A stretch of 52,592 nt of DNA from Butyriboletus loyo (GCA_038093515.1 JBBPSI010000176.1:1-52592), one strand, 5' to 3'; numbered from the stretch's first letter, positions 11,410 to 23,622 are shown. A program made the numbers and translations. Notes: generated by a model from the sequence alone, not told the origin.

Positions 11410-12370
11410 TGAACATACTTGCAGGGCTATCATTGATTTAAATACACTGGCTATAAATAAGAATGATGGTGTGCCTACCAATTACAGACCCTTGAAAGAT
11501 GATGACAACACTGGCTAAGTCTCATAAAGCAAACATCTTGCCACCCCATATGGACACATCATGGCATTCTTGTAGGGCTGTATCATTGCATTCCTGGATA
11601 GTTATAGAGGTCCCAAACAACACAGGAACAACTCCCAGGGTCCCTGAGATTTTATTTCACATGACCTTCCTACCCTGCCTTCTGCTCCCCAGACAAAGAT
11701 TGATTTTTGTAGCCTCAAATATGCTAGCCATAAAGAAGCATGAGGGTGCTCCTACCATTCTAACACCCTCTGGACATGATGGTAACACTGGCTGAGCCTC
11801 ATAAAATCAGCTAAGTGAACATCTTGCCACCTCATATGAACATGTCATGACATTCTTGTAGGGCTATCCCATTGCATTCCCTGAGCATTATAGAGGTCCC
11901 AGACATCCCAGGAACAACCAACAAGATGTCTGATATTTTATTTCACATGGCTCTCCTACCTTGCCTCCTGCCCCCCAGACAAAGATCAATTTTTGTAGCC
12001 TCCAATACACTAGCCATAAAGAAGAACAAGGGTGATCCTACCATTGTAAAGCCCTCTGGACATGATGGTAACACTGGCTAAGCCTCATAAAATCAGCTAA
12101 GCAAACATCTTGCCACCCATATGAACCCATCATGACATGATTTTAAGGATGTTCCAGCACTTTCCCTGATGGTATTAGAGGTCCCAAACAACACTGGAAC
12201 AACTCCCAGGGTCACTGGGACTTTATTTCACATGGCCTTCCTACCCTGCCTCCTGCCCCCCAAACAAAGATCGATTTTTGTAGCCTCAAATACGCTAGCC
12301 ACAAATAAGCAGGGTGGTGCTCCTACCCATTTAAGACCCTCCGGACACGATGGTAACATTTGCTAAGCCC
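11410..12370 (+). repeat. Tandem repeat of about 285 bp, three full units and one partial
   Basis: Marker 'catgacattcttgtagggct' or a variant recurs at about 11,560, 11,845 and (worn) 12,130; 'gacatgatggtaacactggct' closes each unit near 11,790, 12,078 and 12,362, with a partial unit before 11,515. Each unit has one frame open for about 60 codons giving related peptides (LFHM.FLPCLLPP, IFVASNTLAIKK, PSGHDGN). There is no start context or splice evidence, so I call it a repeat and not a gene. Confidence 0.85.
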
Positions 12371-13179
12371 AGGAAAATCAGTTGGGCCTGCAGTGCAACA
12401 TTCTTCTCCTCCTCCAATATCCAAAAGTGTATACTGTGCCAGGGGACCTCTCCAGAACCATTCCAGCATTTTTCCTGGGGGCTATTGAACCCTCTGAATC
12501 CATTCGTGACACTTAGAAGTTCCTAAGAACTCGCCTTCATCGCCATTCTTGACCTGTACAAAATATGGCCTTGTTTCATTTTTATCTCCACATCCCGACC
12601 GCCAATCTTGATGGGTAGGGGCTCAAAATGTTCCTACAGATGTCCTCTATCACATAGGAGCATCATTCAGGCGTTTGGAAACATTGCATTTGGTAACTTA
12701 ATTCCAGGATGACTGAATAAATGCGCTCCCACACATGTGGCCATCCCAGACCCCATTATTATATGCTCATAATTATTTTATCACAGTCTCACCCGCTCTC
12801 ACTGTTCTTACCTAGTTACTTCACATACTCAGACTGTAAGAATTAGTTCAGTATAATTGAACATTTTCATGAGATTTATTTTACACAACCAGCAAATTCA
12901 GCATTTTACAAATAGATATAAGACATGCTACACAGTGCTATACAGGAATGGATCCTTGTTGTCCATAGCAGCAGCTGCTGCTGATATAGATTTAGTTTAT
13001 TATTTTTCAACATGCAATGCTTCTGTTGCAGGCATCCTGGATGCCTGCCGCACATACTTGCTTCAGGTCACATGACCTTTCAATTCATTGCATATTCTGA
13101 ACACGTCTCACTCCCAGTACTGAACATTCAAATAAAAGGTATCATTTAATAAAAATACAATTCCACATCAATCAGGAAT
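12371..13179. other. Non-coding, gene-free stretch
   Basis: AT-rich, with no convincing frame. It holds an agcagctgctgct palindromic patch (12,968-12,982) and one diverged relative of the 69-bp minisatellite unit (13,030-13,075, with ggcatcctggatgcc and ggtcacatgacc). Confidence 0.5.
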
Positions 13180-13475
13180 GGGCCTCCAGGATGCCTGCTG
13201 CAGTGTGTACATATCTTGTCACGTGACATTTCATTTAGCGTGCTGTATGGGCCTCCAGGATGCCCATCGCAGTGTGTACATATCTCGTCACGTGACATTT
13301 GATTTAGCGTGCTGTGTGGGCCTCCAGGATGCCCGTTGCAGTGTGTACATATCTCATCATGTGACATTTGATTCAGTGTGCCATGTGGGCCTCCAGGATG
13401 CCCGTTGCAGTGTGTACATATCTTGTCATGTGACATTTGATTCAGCGTGCTGTGTGGGCCTCCAGGATGCTCATA
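13180..13475 (+). repeat. 69-bp minisatellite, four units plus a partial fifth
   Basis: Units start at 13,180, 13,249, 13,318, 13,387 and 13,456, exactly 69 bp apart, each opening with gggcctccaggatgc. Units 1 and 2 contain the 10-bp palindrome gtcacgtgac; units 3 and 4 have gtcatgtgac. Because 69 is a multiple of 3, frames stay open on both strands, which explains the repetitive peptides there. A related single motif (ggcatccaggacgcccc) lies near 13,600. Confidence 0.92.
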
Positions 13476-13499
13476 TTCCATATACAAAAACATAACAAT

Positions 13500-14031
13500 G
13501 ATTCCTTAGCACTGTACTACCAATTACTAATGATACATACAGGATTGTGAGCCATCAATAATAGTCAATTGTGTCATCTGTATAATGTCTGTGCACAGCG
13601 GGCATCCAGGACGCCCCTCCCACAACACAGAGTCTGATACTCTAAAATATGTAATTCACACATGCCCAACTGCAAGCTACCTGAGACAATAGTGTCAAGA
13701 CTTGTACATCAGACAACCAAAATATTATTAGGGGATTTCCTTATGTGGAACCCTAGTTCCCAGAAAGGAAATTTTCTAGGGTTACATGTTCCCTAGGGAT
13801 GAAGGCAAGGAAGCTCATACCATCAGGTGCTATATGGCATCTAGTGCAAAATAGTGAAACACTGCAAGGGTTTTTTCACTCACTGTATACATTCAACACA
13901 ACTGAGCACTTCAGGGCTCATAACCTGTAGAAATGGTACATGTGAGGATATACCAAATATACTCACTATGTAATCAGTATATTATATAATTCTAATATAC
14001 ATTCAACAGCCCTCTCATCTACAGTACATTT
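13500..14031. other. Gene-free stretch
   Basis: AT-rich sequence with scattered palindromic AT steps (13,975-14,000). Nothing coding can be supported. Confidence 0.5.
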
Positions 14032-14165
14032 CCTCTATATACACCTGGCAGGCCTGTCCATTAAGGCAATGCTAAATTGCACCCAAGGGCCCACCCTGGG
14101 ATGGCCATGTACCAGGTGAAACCCAGGATGGCCATCTGCATAGGAGAATGTGACTATGTGGGCTC
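14032..14165 (+). repeat. Dispersed repeat, inverted partner of 52,015-52,150
   Basis: From 'acatttcctctata' through 'ggagaatgtgacta' this stretch matches the reverse complement of 52,015-52,150 with few changes. It is probably an edge of an interspersed element; its full limits are not visible. Confidence 0.8.
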
Positions 14166-15717
14166 CTGCCAAGCCATGGCTGGTTTCTTGCAAAGATCAT
14201 TCTGCTAGATTCAAGGATAAATTTGACCTTGGGCTGATCAAGCAGGTCATGTCCTCTGAGCCACCATCAGGGACTGAGTTGCAAGGAACCTTAGATCAGG
14301 AAATAGGGGATCTCCGATTTGGGGTACAGTCTACTCATATGTCAACTCAGCGGTACAAGCAACTAACATACCTGAAGTGGAACTTGATTGTTGCTTCTTG
14401 CTCCTTCTCTCTTGTGTTGTCAGCTCAATCTCTTCTGTTCATCATCCTCACTCTATTCATGCCTTCCATGCATGCAACGAGGACTGAGCCATCCACCTGG
14501 GGAGATATAATTTGCGCCTTGTTGCGGATAGACAAGGAACGGCCACCAGAAAAGATTGGGGACGCTGCTCGAAAGGTAGTGAGAGGTTGCAGTACATGCA
14601 GGTGGTAGGTTCAGGTGGTGTTGGGGAACGGCGAATATCAAGATTGGCATCGGGTGTTAGGGAAGCGCCATGCAAAGTACCTGGGACATTATGCCAAAGA
14701 GATCGATGTCGATGCATGGTGTGAGACATGTCCGCCCTGTGGCCAAAAGCATGGTAGGTCTGGAGGTTGTCATTGGTGCCGTTCTTGAACTTGATTCTCA
14801 AGAAGTCACGGTCCTCAGGAGCAAGTCGCGGCAGAGCTCAAAGGCGAGGGCAGAAATGAACTTGGCTGGATGGGCGTTTCCTCTCAGTAATTGTCTTGAA
14901 TCATATATATACATGTGGACTTACGAAATGCCAGCAAGTTTGAGGTTCACCTTGACCGTATCGAGGATCTGGAAGAGGCAAACGAAGGGTGGTGAGAGGT
15001 CTCGATCAACGGGAGCTGGGGAGGGTCACCATTGAAAGCGATGCGTTCGAGTGGGTGGAGGATTGGGTGGAGGGTGTAGTCACAGATCCCAGGCATTCTT
15101 CAGAGTTGTGGGGTGGCCAAACACAAAGTAGCGAACAGCACCGAAGAAGGGTTGCGCAGCCCTTGGGGTCGCATTGAACTCGCAGGAAGCATTAAGTCTG
15201 CGATGTGTTGCAGTTGCTAGAAAGCCTGTCAAAACGTGGCATCGGATCAGTCTACATTCCCCGACTTCATAGAAAGAAACGTGGTAGAATGTACCGGGTT
15301 GTATTTGGTGTCAGTATGGCATAACGCCTGTTGTGGACGCTGTTCAGCTTTTGTGTGGTCGCGGTACCGGAGTAGAAGCTTGGCAATGGGAATGACGTGC
15401 CCGATCAGGTTGCAGCCGAGGCGTGATTTACCTTACCACCCGAGCGCTGTTTGAGCAACGCTGGTGCCCAAACATTGAGCGGGTGGGGCGCACCTTTTTA
15501 AATCGGGCAAGATATTATCAAAATTAGCTGATTGGCGGAGAGGGAGAACTTCCCCAGAGCCAGAAGTCGGCAGGCGATGCAGAGCGCACATTTTCCAAGG
15601 TGCTACCCCAACGTCAGGAGGACTGAAGACGTCAGATAACTGACCGGCATCGCCTTGCACGCCGCTTCCCCACTTAGCTCGACTTCAGACATGCTGGGGA
15701 TGGGGTCAGGACCAGCA
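14166..15717. other. Unidentified sequence with worn gene-fragment traces
   Basis: I find no family I can name. 14,900-15,050 resembles 23,230-23,330 in the same orientation (ctcgat...gagctggggaggtcaccattga), so both may derive from one source gene that reads on the - strand. Several frames of 60-150 codons exist but have no recognisable motif and no splice logic. Confidence 0.4.
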
Positions 15718-16075
15718 GGCTGAGAGCTGGGTCGCAGCGCGGGCAGCAGGGGAGATTCGTTGGGGTCGAGGCTGAGAGGGTGCAGCTGGGACTGCGGGGA
15801 ACCAGGGGCCAGAAACTGCTGATACGGGTGACAATAGCTTTGTGCTTGGCTTGAGCACCAACAGCGAGAGTGACGGATAAGACAGTGGGCATGGCAAAGG
15901 GGATACCACCGATCAAGAGGACAAGGATGTTGTTGAGACCGCGACGATAGTTGTACCTGAAGCCGGCATAGAGGACGAGAATTTCAGCAATGACGAAAAT
16001 CTCGATGGCCACCAGACAGAAGGAGCCGATTTGGGCAACAAGTGACCTGTGGGGTCATCGTCCTGTTCAACAAGA
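15718..16075 (-). pseudogene. Plasma-membrane P-type H+-ATPase fragment (PMA-like, transmembrane 3-4 region), left copy
   Basis: The - strand encodes [20 protein letters not shown] and then LSVTLAVGAQ, the hallmark of membrane helix 4 of fungal proton pumps, followed by [10 protein letters not shown]. The [12 protein letters not shown] stretch lies just upstream. Frame changes, a Q-L loss before AKHKA, and the absence of the phosphorylation and nucleotide-binding domains show it is only a fragment. It follows the ubiquitin fragment on the same strand, as in the right arm. Confidence 0.9.
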
Positions 16076-16349
16076 GAGGCAGTCAGACCGAAAGAGGTGT
16101 GGAATTTGCCAACCCAAAGACGCCACTCCAGGGCTTCTCTGAGCAAGGGCGCGCACCGAGAATTTTCACATGCCGGGAAACCTGAGAGCTTGGCCCACAC
16201 CTGATTTGAATATTAACGCTCTTGCACGAATTTCGATGGTAAAATCGATGGATGCGACAAAGGTGGGAGGGGCAAAGGAGCAGGGAAGGGAGAGGGGGGC
16301 ATGATAAACACGGATCCCATCGTTTGCAGAAAATTAAAGACAATGCATT

Positions 16350-16658
<309 letters not shown>

Positions 16659-17389
16659 TCAGAGTGGTGGGTGGGTTGTTTGACTAGTAGGGCCCTCGAA
16701 GGGGACATGTACAGGCTTTAGTGGATATGTTCAGTAGGGAGTACGACAGGCAGTATACTAAGGCGACAGGAAGTGCGAGTGAGCAGCGCACACGAACGAG
16801 AATCGATGGGAAGGCTGGGGACTTCATCTATGAAGGCGGTTACAGCGGTTGCGGATGCTCCGACGGAGGCCGTCAGTATGTTCGTGTTCGACCCAGCATT
16901 GAGCCGTTGGTGACCTCAGGGTGGCCGCATCGTTCCCTCCCCTCGCTCCCGGCGAGCATCGCTGATGGCATGGAGGAGGGCAGTGTGCCCCTGCTTGGCT
17001 TGCGGATAGGCGGCGAGGAAACTCGTCTCGTTGGAATTGTGGCCGTGATGCCAACGTGAGGTGTCAGCGACGGCGCTCGTGGCATGGACTGGGACAAGAT
17101 GGTGGCACCAGCGGCATCATCAAGACGTGGCTGAGGTATTGAATGAGATTACCATAGAGGATATCGTCAAAAAACCTTACAGGCCGTTCATGGTCTTTGT
17201 TGATGCGATCCCACCTTGGAGAACGATCTTCTATCCCCAGCTGATGCCTTGAAGAGTTGACGTTACATAAACAGTTTGCCCAGTTGCGGTTTACACAATA
17301 TACCCCACCGTTGTCTATCTTAAAGTACTGTCTCTTCTCCCGAATCTTCTTCTTTCCGACTCTTGTCTTTTCGTTCCTGGAGCCACAGC

Positions 17390-18472
17390 ATGGATACACT
17401 TGAGCTCCAGTGTTGGGTCTACGGTGAAGACTTTGACGCCGTTTTTCCTGTCAAGATATCAAGGGCAGAGACCGTCGGAGCCCTCAAAGGAGCCCTCAAG
17501 AATGAGACACCAGTGGCATTTCGCGATGTAGACGCGAACAAGCTCGCTCTCTACTCCATCCCCATGCCCGATGATGAACACTTTGAAGCCACGCTCGAGA
17601 AGTGGACGTTCGAAGGCAAACATCGCCTCAACCCCGATGCAAATTATCCAACCTGAACCTGTCCGATGGCCTCATCATCGTTCATGCGCCCATTCCTTGT
17701 ATGCGTTGATCATCATATTCTATTATCCTTCTGAGGCGAGCTTTACTTCTCAGATTCACGTCCAGTTGAACCCACTGTCGTTCTCCCAGACCTGACCATT
17801 AATTGCTGGGTGCGCGGTGACACGACCAGTGGCAACTTTTCCGTCGAAATTTCGAGCACCAAGACTGTCGGAGCCCTCAAAAAAATCATAAAAAACGAGA
17901 AACCAGTGGCATTTCACGATGTAGACGCAGATGAACTCGCTCTCTACTCCATCCCCATGCCCGATGCTGAAGACTTTGGAGCCACGCTCGAGAAGTGGAC
18001 GTTCGAAGGCAAACAACACCTCGACTCGCGATGCAAATTATCCGAGCTCTTCCCCTCCTCTGGGGAGGGTGAGTGGTTCATCATTGTCAAAGATCCCAGT
18101 ATTACCTTGCACTGCTGGGTCCGCAGTCACAATACCAATCGAGTCTTCCCCGTCAAAATTTCGAACACGGGGACTGTCGCGGATCTCAAAGAGGCCATAA
18201 GAAACAAGAAGCCGGTGGATTTCCGTGACGTCGACGCCGACGCTCTCGAGCTTTACAAAGCCTCCCTCCCAGATTGCAAAGATGTCGAAGACAAGCTTAG
18301 AATGATCATGTTGGGAGACCAACCACGTCTCGGCCCATTGCAGAAATTATCCGGGCTCTTCCCCTCTGGGGAGGGGCACAATGGTGACAGGCAGGTAGGA
18401 TGGCATTCGGTGGCCATGTTTGGGTCATCTGGGATGAGAGGGAGGTGGAGATGTCATGTCGTTATTTGTTAA
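17390..18472 (+). pseudogene. Truncated Crinkler-like gene: three ubiquitin-like header domains, no effector domain
   Basis: Unit 1 starts at ATG 17,390 (LQCWVYGEDFD, FPVKISRAETVG, AFRDVDANKLALY) and loses frame by a one-base deletion near 17,634 compared with its copies, meeting a stop at 17,654. The intron 17,699-17,753 (gtatgc...ctcag) precedes unit 2 (NCWVRGDTTSGNF, VDADELALYSIPMP), and unit 3 follows (LHCWVRSHNTNRVFPVKIS, VDADALELYKASLPD). The frame then ends at 18,472 in unrelated-looking sequence, with no nuclease or kinase domain. Crinkler N-domains of this 'FPVKI...VDAD.L.LY' type are ubiquitin-like headers of CR proteins. It lies head to head with the ubiquitin fragment, as in the right arm. 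Confidence 0.85.
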
Positions 18473-19431
18473 TCAGTATGAGTCAAGCAACGAGTGTAGA
18501 GTTATAGCTTACCTCTAGGCTCTAGTAGAGTAGCAAGCCAGCGCATCGTGAGAATAAAGCAGTATCCAAATAAGGAAATGTAGTGAATGTATGTCCCGGC
18601 TCAACCTGAGCTGGGCCTGGGTGCCTCGGCCATCAATGGAGGCCCAGGGTCACGATTAGGGTGGGCCTGAGTGCCACAAAGCCGGGCCAGACCCGGGGCT
18701 TTGAGCCCGACCTGGCTGACCGTTTGCTGCAGACAAAACCCTCCTCCACCATCATGGGAGTCGGGGATTATCCAACCTTATCGGGAATTCTTAGTCAGCA
18801 ATTTGTTGTTGTCCGTCTTACTACAATTCGTACAGTAGGATGGATATACCTCATATGCCTCGTCGCGGACCAACGCGGACCAACACAGATTAGTTGGAAT
18901 TGCAATTATTCTCGTAAAATATTACTGTAAAACATTCTCTGTCCACTTTGTGGGCATTCTTGGGATTAGATGTTGTTTCAGACCCTCCACTTTAGCACTA
19001 TCTCAGATCTTTTACGCTTCCTCACTGGTTCGCTTAGTAAGCATGTGATCAGATGTGGTAAGACTGGCCAAGCCGTGGTCAGATGTGGCAAGATAGTGGT
19101 TACGTGCGTAGCAAGATGTAGCAGGGTGGCATAAGGTGTAGTAAGATGTGGTAAGATATGAGCACGTGTACGACGTGGGCTGTTCTCGCTTGCTCGGTCA
19201 CCACTGATATTCCTCAACGCCCCGATAGCCCACCGCTGCAGTTATCCAACCCTAACTCGGGCCCATGTCTCTGGCGACGAATCCATTTATGCAGATACCG
19301 ATGCTTTGGCTGGCTTCCGGAAGCGCAAATGTCTAACTGATGACCATCCCTTGCTTCGGTTCCCCTCCCTGTTCTCCAACTACTTCAGTCCATCCGCCCT
19401 CCTCACTGTGCAGCCTTCCCTTTCCAGTACC
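18473..19431. other. Repeat-bearing spacer upstream of the GATA remnant
   Basis: 18,601-18,720 is GC-rich and shares ggggctttgagcccgacctgg with the reverse complement of 50,551-50,640, an interspersed repeat. 19,040-19,160 repeats agatgtggtaagat-like motifs. The frame leading into the GATA remnant is open from 19,306, but the ATG at 19,432 is the better start. Confidence 0.6.
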
Positions 19432-20667
19432 ATGAATTATGGAGAGGACGTCACCAACACTTCTTCCCGTGGCCTCAGCATCCTCCGCCCTACTATCGAA
19501 CTTCCGCTAGACGAAATCCTCAGCAACGTTGATCTTATAGATGACCACCTGTCTTTCCGTTTCATAGGGCAAAACGAATGCACCCTTACTACTGATTCCG
19601 ACATCATGATGCAAGAGTCCTTTGAATCTGGTTCGTCTCGCTCGGCGTCCCAATCTTCTCGCCATGACAATCAATCAAACGCGGCCACACTTTCCCTTCC
19701 CCAGTCTTCCAAGGAAAGCCTTTCCCAAATTATCTCCCCAGCCAAACCTAGCCCTAGCGCGGGAACTAGGGGCAATGCCCCAGCAGTCGTCCCAACCCCA
19801 CGGTAAAGACTCAGAATACTCACAGTACACGATCATCTGGCCCCGGTGCCACCGCCACTAGCGTCAACCCTGCAGTTCTACGCAGCAATGGGAATTCCGC
19901 TCCTGGAGGGGTGAAGGGTGAGTGCTCAGATTGTGGTGCCACTCATATTCCTCTCTGGCGCCGTGGTCTCAACGACGAGCTGAATTGCAACGCGTGCGGC
20001 TCGTACCGCAAGCTGGTAAGTGATTTTCAGTGAAACATACGACAAGAAAACTCATGGTCTTCGTAGTACAAGCGCCCGTGCACAAAGAATATGCGCGCCA
20101 ATCATGGCGAGGCCCGCACTCAAGTGGTTGACGTCATCGGTGGGTTCCCTCGGTACATGCGACACACCACTCAACTCAGTGGGGCCGTCGACACAGCTCC
20201 ATACTACAATTGCCACACCGCCGCGACGCCGCTCTGGAGGAAGGACGACGAGGGTAAGACAGTTTGCAATGTGTAAGTTTTCACCTCCTTGGTCCATTTG
20301 CGTGATGGCTCATGTTATGGTGGGCATCTGACATTAGATGCGGCTTATAGTGAGTAACGCACTCTTGTCAGACATTCAATTGCTGAGCACGTTCTATCAC
20401 AGTTATAAATTGCATGGGTCAGCAAGACCGATTTCCATGAAATCGGACATCGTTCGCAGACGTTCACGTCATGACGCTCAGCGCCTAGGCCCGAACTCCT
20501 CTGAAACTCCATCTGCGAGCCCAGGTGCAAGTCGCCGGACTTCACCCACTGCGGAACCCTCCCCAACCCTGGCACCAGACTTGACCACTCAACCTACGTG
20601 TGAATACAACGAGGAAATGACGACTCGGAGCACATCATCCGAGCTCCTGGGAGCGCTTGCGGGGTAA
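19432..20667 (+). pseudogene. Two-finger GATA transcription factor, second finger broken
   Basis: ATG 19,432 (MNYGEDV) begins a Ser-rich N-terminus. After an intron from 19,803 (83 nt to 19,885, or only 23 nt to 19,825; both keep frame) comes a complete GATA finger, CSDCGATHIPLWRRGL followed by CNAC, with C-x2-C-x17-C-x2-C spacing. The intron 20,016-20,066 is kept, then YKRPCTKNMRANHGEA. A second finger follows (TPLWRKDDEGKTVCN) but its first Cys is Tyr (YYNC) and the CGLY part is missing around a donor at about 20,274; KLHGSARPISMKSD resumes near 20,411. GATA factors regulate iron, nitrogen or light responses in fungi; which one this derives from I cannot tell. Introns are preserved, so it was copied as DNA. 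Confidence 0.85.
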
Positions 20668-21161
20668 GGATAAGGATGGCAAAGATACGCAGTTTGTGTT
20701 TTCTATTTCGGCTTCACCGGGAAAAGACCCGATGGTGTTTGTGGTGGATCAGGTTCTATCTGTGGATGGGAATAGCAAAGTGTAGTAAATATGATTCCAG
20801 TTAGTCATTGCGCGGTAAGGTTGGGTGAGTGAACTTTCTGTAGGGCCGTGTCCAAAGTGAGAGTGCTTGAAACACTGGCCGATAGGTTATTGTTACTGTC
20901 AAGGCTGGTGTCTCGGGTTCGGTAAAGGAGTGGGGCACGGTGCATTCTGTGAGTCAGTGTCTCTCCCAATGACCAGACTATCTGCCAATGGATACATTCC
21001 AGCGACATGAGTATCGTGGAAATTAGTCAGTTACCTCAGCGACAAACTTGTTCGCATCGACGTGCTCTCTCTCACCCTTGCCAACGATCACCATCCGCAA
21101 CGACAAAGACCTTGCGAGAGGTATGCTTGTAAATCAAAGGACTAGCTACCTGACCTAACAT
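20668..21161. other. Gene-free spacer
   Basis: No supported frame. A gtatgc...gaacag intron-like stretch (about 21,122-21,170) may belong to the TPR fragment that follows. Confidence 0.4.
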
Positions 21162-21734
21162 TTGAACAGGATACGATTGATCCGCGTCTTCGGCCCTGCC
21201 CCAGTGTCCGAACTCTACGAGAAAATTGGCACTTTCTGCCGCAATAAATTACAAGGGCATACCAAATCACTAGAAAGACTTTCTCGTTCACTCAGCGACC
21301 GGTTCGACCAGGGAGGAGAGATGGCTGACCTCAAGGAGGCACTTGCGCTCCAACCCAATGTATTGGAACTTCGCCCACAGGGGCATCCTGATCGAGCCGT
21401 TTCACTGGGGAACATCGCGAACTACCTCTATTCCCGTTTCAAGCAGCTCGGTCAGGTGTCTGACCTCGACGAGGGGCCCACGCTCGAACGCAATGCATTG
21501 GAACTTTGCCCACAGGGGTATCCTGATCGAGCCTTTTCACTGGGCAGCATCGCGAACTCCCCCCACACTCGATCGAAATACTCAGTTACGCTTGGTATCA
21601 ACGACCTCCAGGACGCATTCAATTTGTATGATCACACTCGAGTAGCTCTGGCGTTGTACAGGACATTGAGGAGTATTCGTTCGAGCGACATCCCCATGGA
21701 TCAACAGATCCTCTACGTCCATATTGGTGCCTAG
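21162..21734 (+). pseudogene. Tetratricopeptide-repeat protein fragment
   Basis: The 190-codon frame has at least two copies of a 42-residue TPR-like unit with the basidiomycete signature ALELRPQGHPDR / ALELCPQGYPDRAFSLG, about 126 bp apart in the DNA. Such units form long arrays in fungal TPR proteins that often end in a CHAT (caspase-like) domain. No CHAT domain follows here, and the stop at 21,734 leaves too few repeats for a full protein, so I treat it as a fragment. It lies inside the 9.4-kb spacer of the inverted repeat together with other gene pieces. Confidence 0.75.
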
Positions 21735-22148
21735 TGGATCTACGTTCCGGTGCGTGCATGTTTTCCATGGTGCATTGTTACCGGAACTGAAGTACCCGCA
21801 GTTGCATTTACCACAGCATCTGTATGCTCGAAGTAATCTGTTTGCAGATACTTGTATACGCTGTCAGAAGGACATTGGATAATTTGCATGTAGTCAGTAG
21901 ACACTCTGGCTGTTGCTTAACATTAACAAAATACCTACTACTGAATCCATATCATCTCATCACTTTCCCCAAATCCATTCCTGCTCAGATATCCTTACCG
22001 GGCCCCGCCGAAGCCAGTGGGTGATGGGACTCTCCACACTCGTTCTGCCCACCTCCTTCATGCTGTTTGCATCCAACACCAATAAATAGCTCTTTTCTGT
22101 AAAGCTATCAAGGACGACGCTCAAAAGTACACATGATTGTCCTCAGCG
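21735..22148. other. Gene-free spacer
   Basis: Nothing coding recognised. It could contain an unrecognised upstream part of the carotenoid-oxygenase remnant. Confidence 0.4.
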
Positions 22149-22490
22149 GTGCCCGAGTCGGGGGAACGAATACGGTATGTCATCGACCGCAAACACGGTA
22201 CAGGTTTCGTCGCCACATACGAATGACATCCTTTCTTCTGTTTCCACACGATCAATGCCTGGGAGGAGCCTTTCCCTTCGAATCCCTCCCAGATCGACAT
22301 CATCACCGACCTCTCGATCTACAAAAACCTCGACGTTCCAAAACGCTTCTGTTAGTACAACAGCCTGAAATCCACCTCTCCTGGGTCGCTGAATTATGTA
22401 GGCGAGAAGCGCAGGAGCTGTGACGTGTTCTTGCGACGCTGGCGGTTACCCGGTGTCAACACCACTATTGATGCTCCGTCAGAGGTTCGC
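22149..22490 (+). pseudogene. Carotenoid oxygenase (RPE65/CCD family) fragment
   Basis: The + strand frame reads IRYVIDRKHGTGFVATYE, a TGA, HPFFCFHTINAWEEPFPSNP, then IDIITDLSIYKNLD, a TAG, and LKSTSPGSLNYVG with LRRWRLPG. The FFCFHTINAWEE motif carries one of the four iron-binding histidines of carotenoid cleavage dioxygenases, which split carotenoids with O2. Only this C-terminal-half piece is visible, with two stops, so it is dead. It is another host-gene piece in the mosaic. Confidence 0.7.
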
Positions 22491-23622
22491 GAACTTGAAG
22501 TCGTGACCGTGCACACCGCCGAGCATGACCACTCGTGCGACCTTCCCGTCGTCAATTCCTGCCTCCTCACCAAGCCCTCGCAGTACATGTAGGGTGTCTG
22601 CGACCGTGGCTTGAGCACGTTCTTTGATGGTATCGTCGAGTACGACACGGAGACGCACGCACCGACATATTGGTCCATGCAGGTAGGTCAGCCGATGGGT
22701 CGAATGGAGCAATAGCGTCAAGCATGTTCTTCTCCCACAAGATCTCCCTACGAATACTGACCACCCCAGACACATGATCTGAATTCTCCGTGATGAGCGA
22801 GTGCAAGCAAGCGGGGGGCGCATCCGTGGTGGTTGCCAGGATATCTGTCTTTCACGTAGCAGCCGACACGTGGAAGATCTTGTATATCTGCTGTCTTCCC
22901 AAAGAAAGGTTGTAGTTGGGGACGCGCCCCGAGGTACAGGGGCAGCCCGTCAGTCAACCCGGGATTCCTTTGCTGCCAACCCAGGAGGGATTTGGCAAGG
23001 TAAGGGCTGAGGATAACGATAGTCGCCAGAGCCTTCTCGAACACCGTCCACTGCCCAAACAACCATTAGTACCAAACCAAATGCTACAGGAGAAAACCAC
23101 AACCCACGATTCGCAGGGCACGATCCAACCCATGCGGTCCCCAATTGGCACCTGGACACCTGGATCAGCTGGCGAAAGGAAACAAAGTTGGTTGGATGAC
23201 GTCTCGTCTCGGTGTTCATCTTGAATCGCGTGGACTTACGAATGCCAGCGAGTCTTGAGCATCTCGAGCATGTGGAAGAGGGTGATGGGAGGTCTCGATG
23301 AGCTGGGGAGGTCACCATTGAACATGGCTTCGAGGAGGCTTAGTCGGGGGGCCATTGGAGAGATGGTCTGGGTAGGATTTGTGGCCGCGACGTGTGGGTG
23401 TGATGGCATTGGTCGTGTTTGGGTCTTCGCCGTGGGGAGGTGGAGATCGTGTCGTGAAAAGAAGGTAGAGAGGCGAGGACTAGGGAATGTTTGGACGCGA
23501 GCGGGGCCCAGTTGAAAGATAGGGAAATGTAATGGATCACGTGACCCAAGAAAACCAATAATTCGCTGTAGCCTACTACCAGACCCCCGCAGTGTCAACT
23601 TTGTCCTCCGATTTAACCTTGT
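22491..23622. other. Unidentified sequence, probably - strand gene remnants
   Basis: Several - strand frames switch among each other (e.g. 22,479-22,720 and 23,236-23,390), with possible introns near 23,215-23,235. The last part resembles 14,900-15,050. I recognise no domain. Confidence 0.35.

Noticed and set aside
13146..13495. Repetitive protein on either strand, or a CRISPR-like array
   Set aside because: Units are 69 bp and contiguous with no unique spacers, in a fungal genome; open frames follow from a unit length divisible by three.
14150..14608. 152-codon frame with a hydrophobic patch
   Set aside because: Begins inside a dispersed repeat, has no recognisable motif and no conserved neighbour.
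22479..22823. Minus-strand frame over the carotenoid-oxygenase border
   Set aside because: No recognisable motif; overlaps the end of the plus-strand fragment and switches frames without splice signals.
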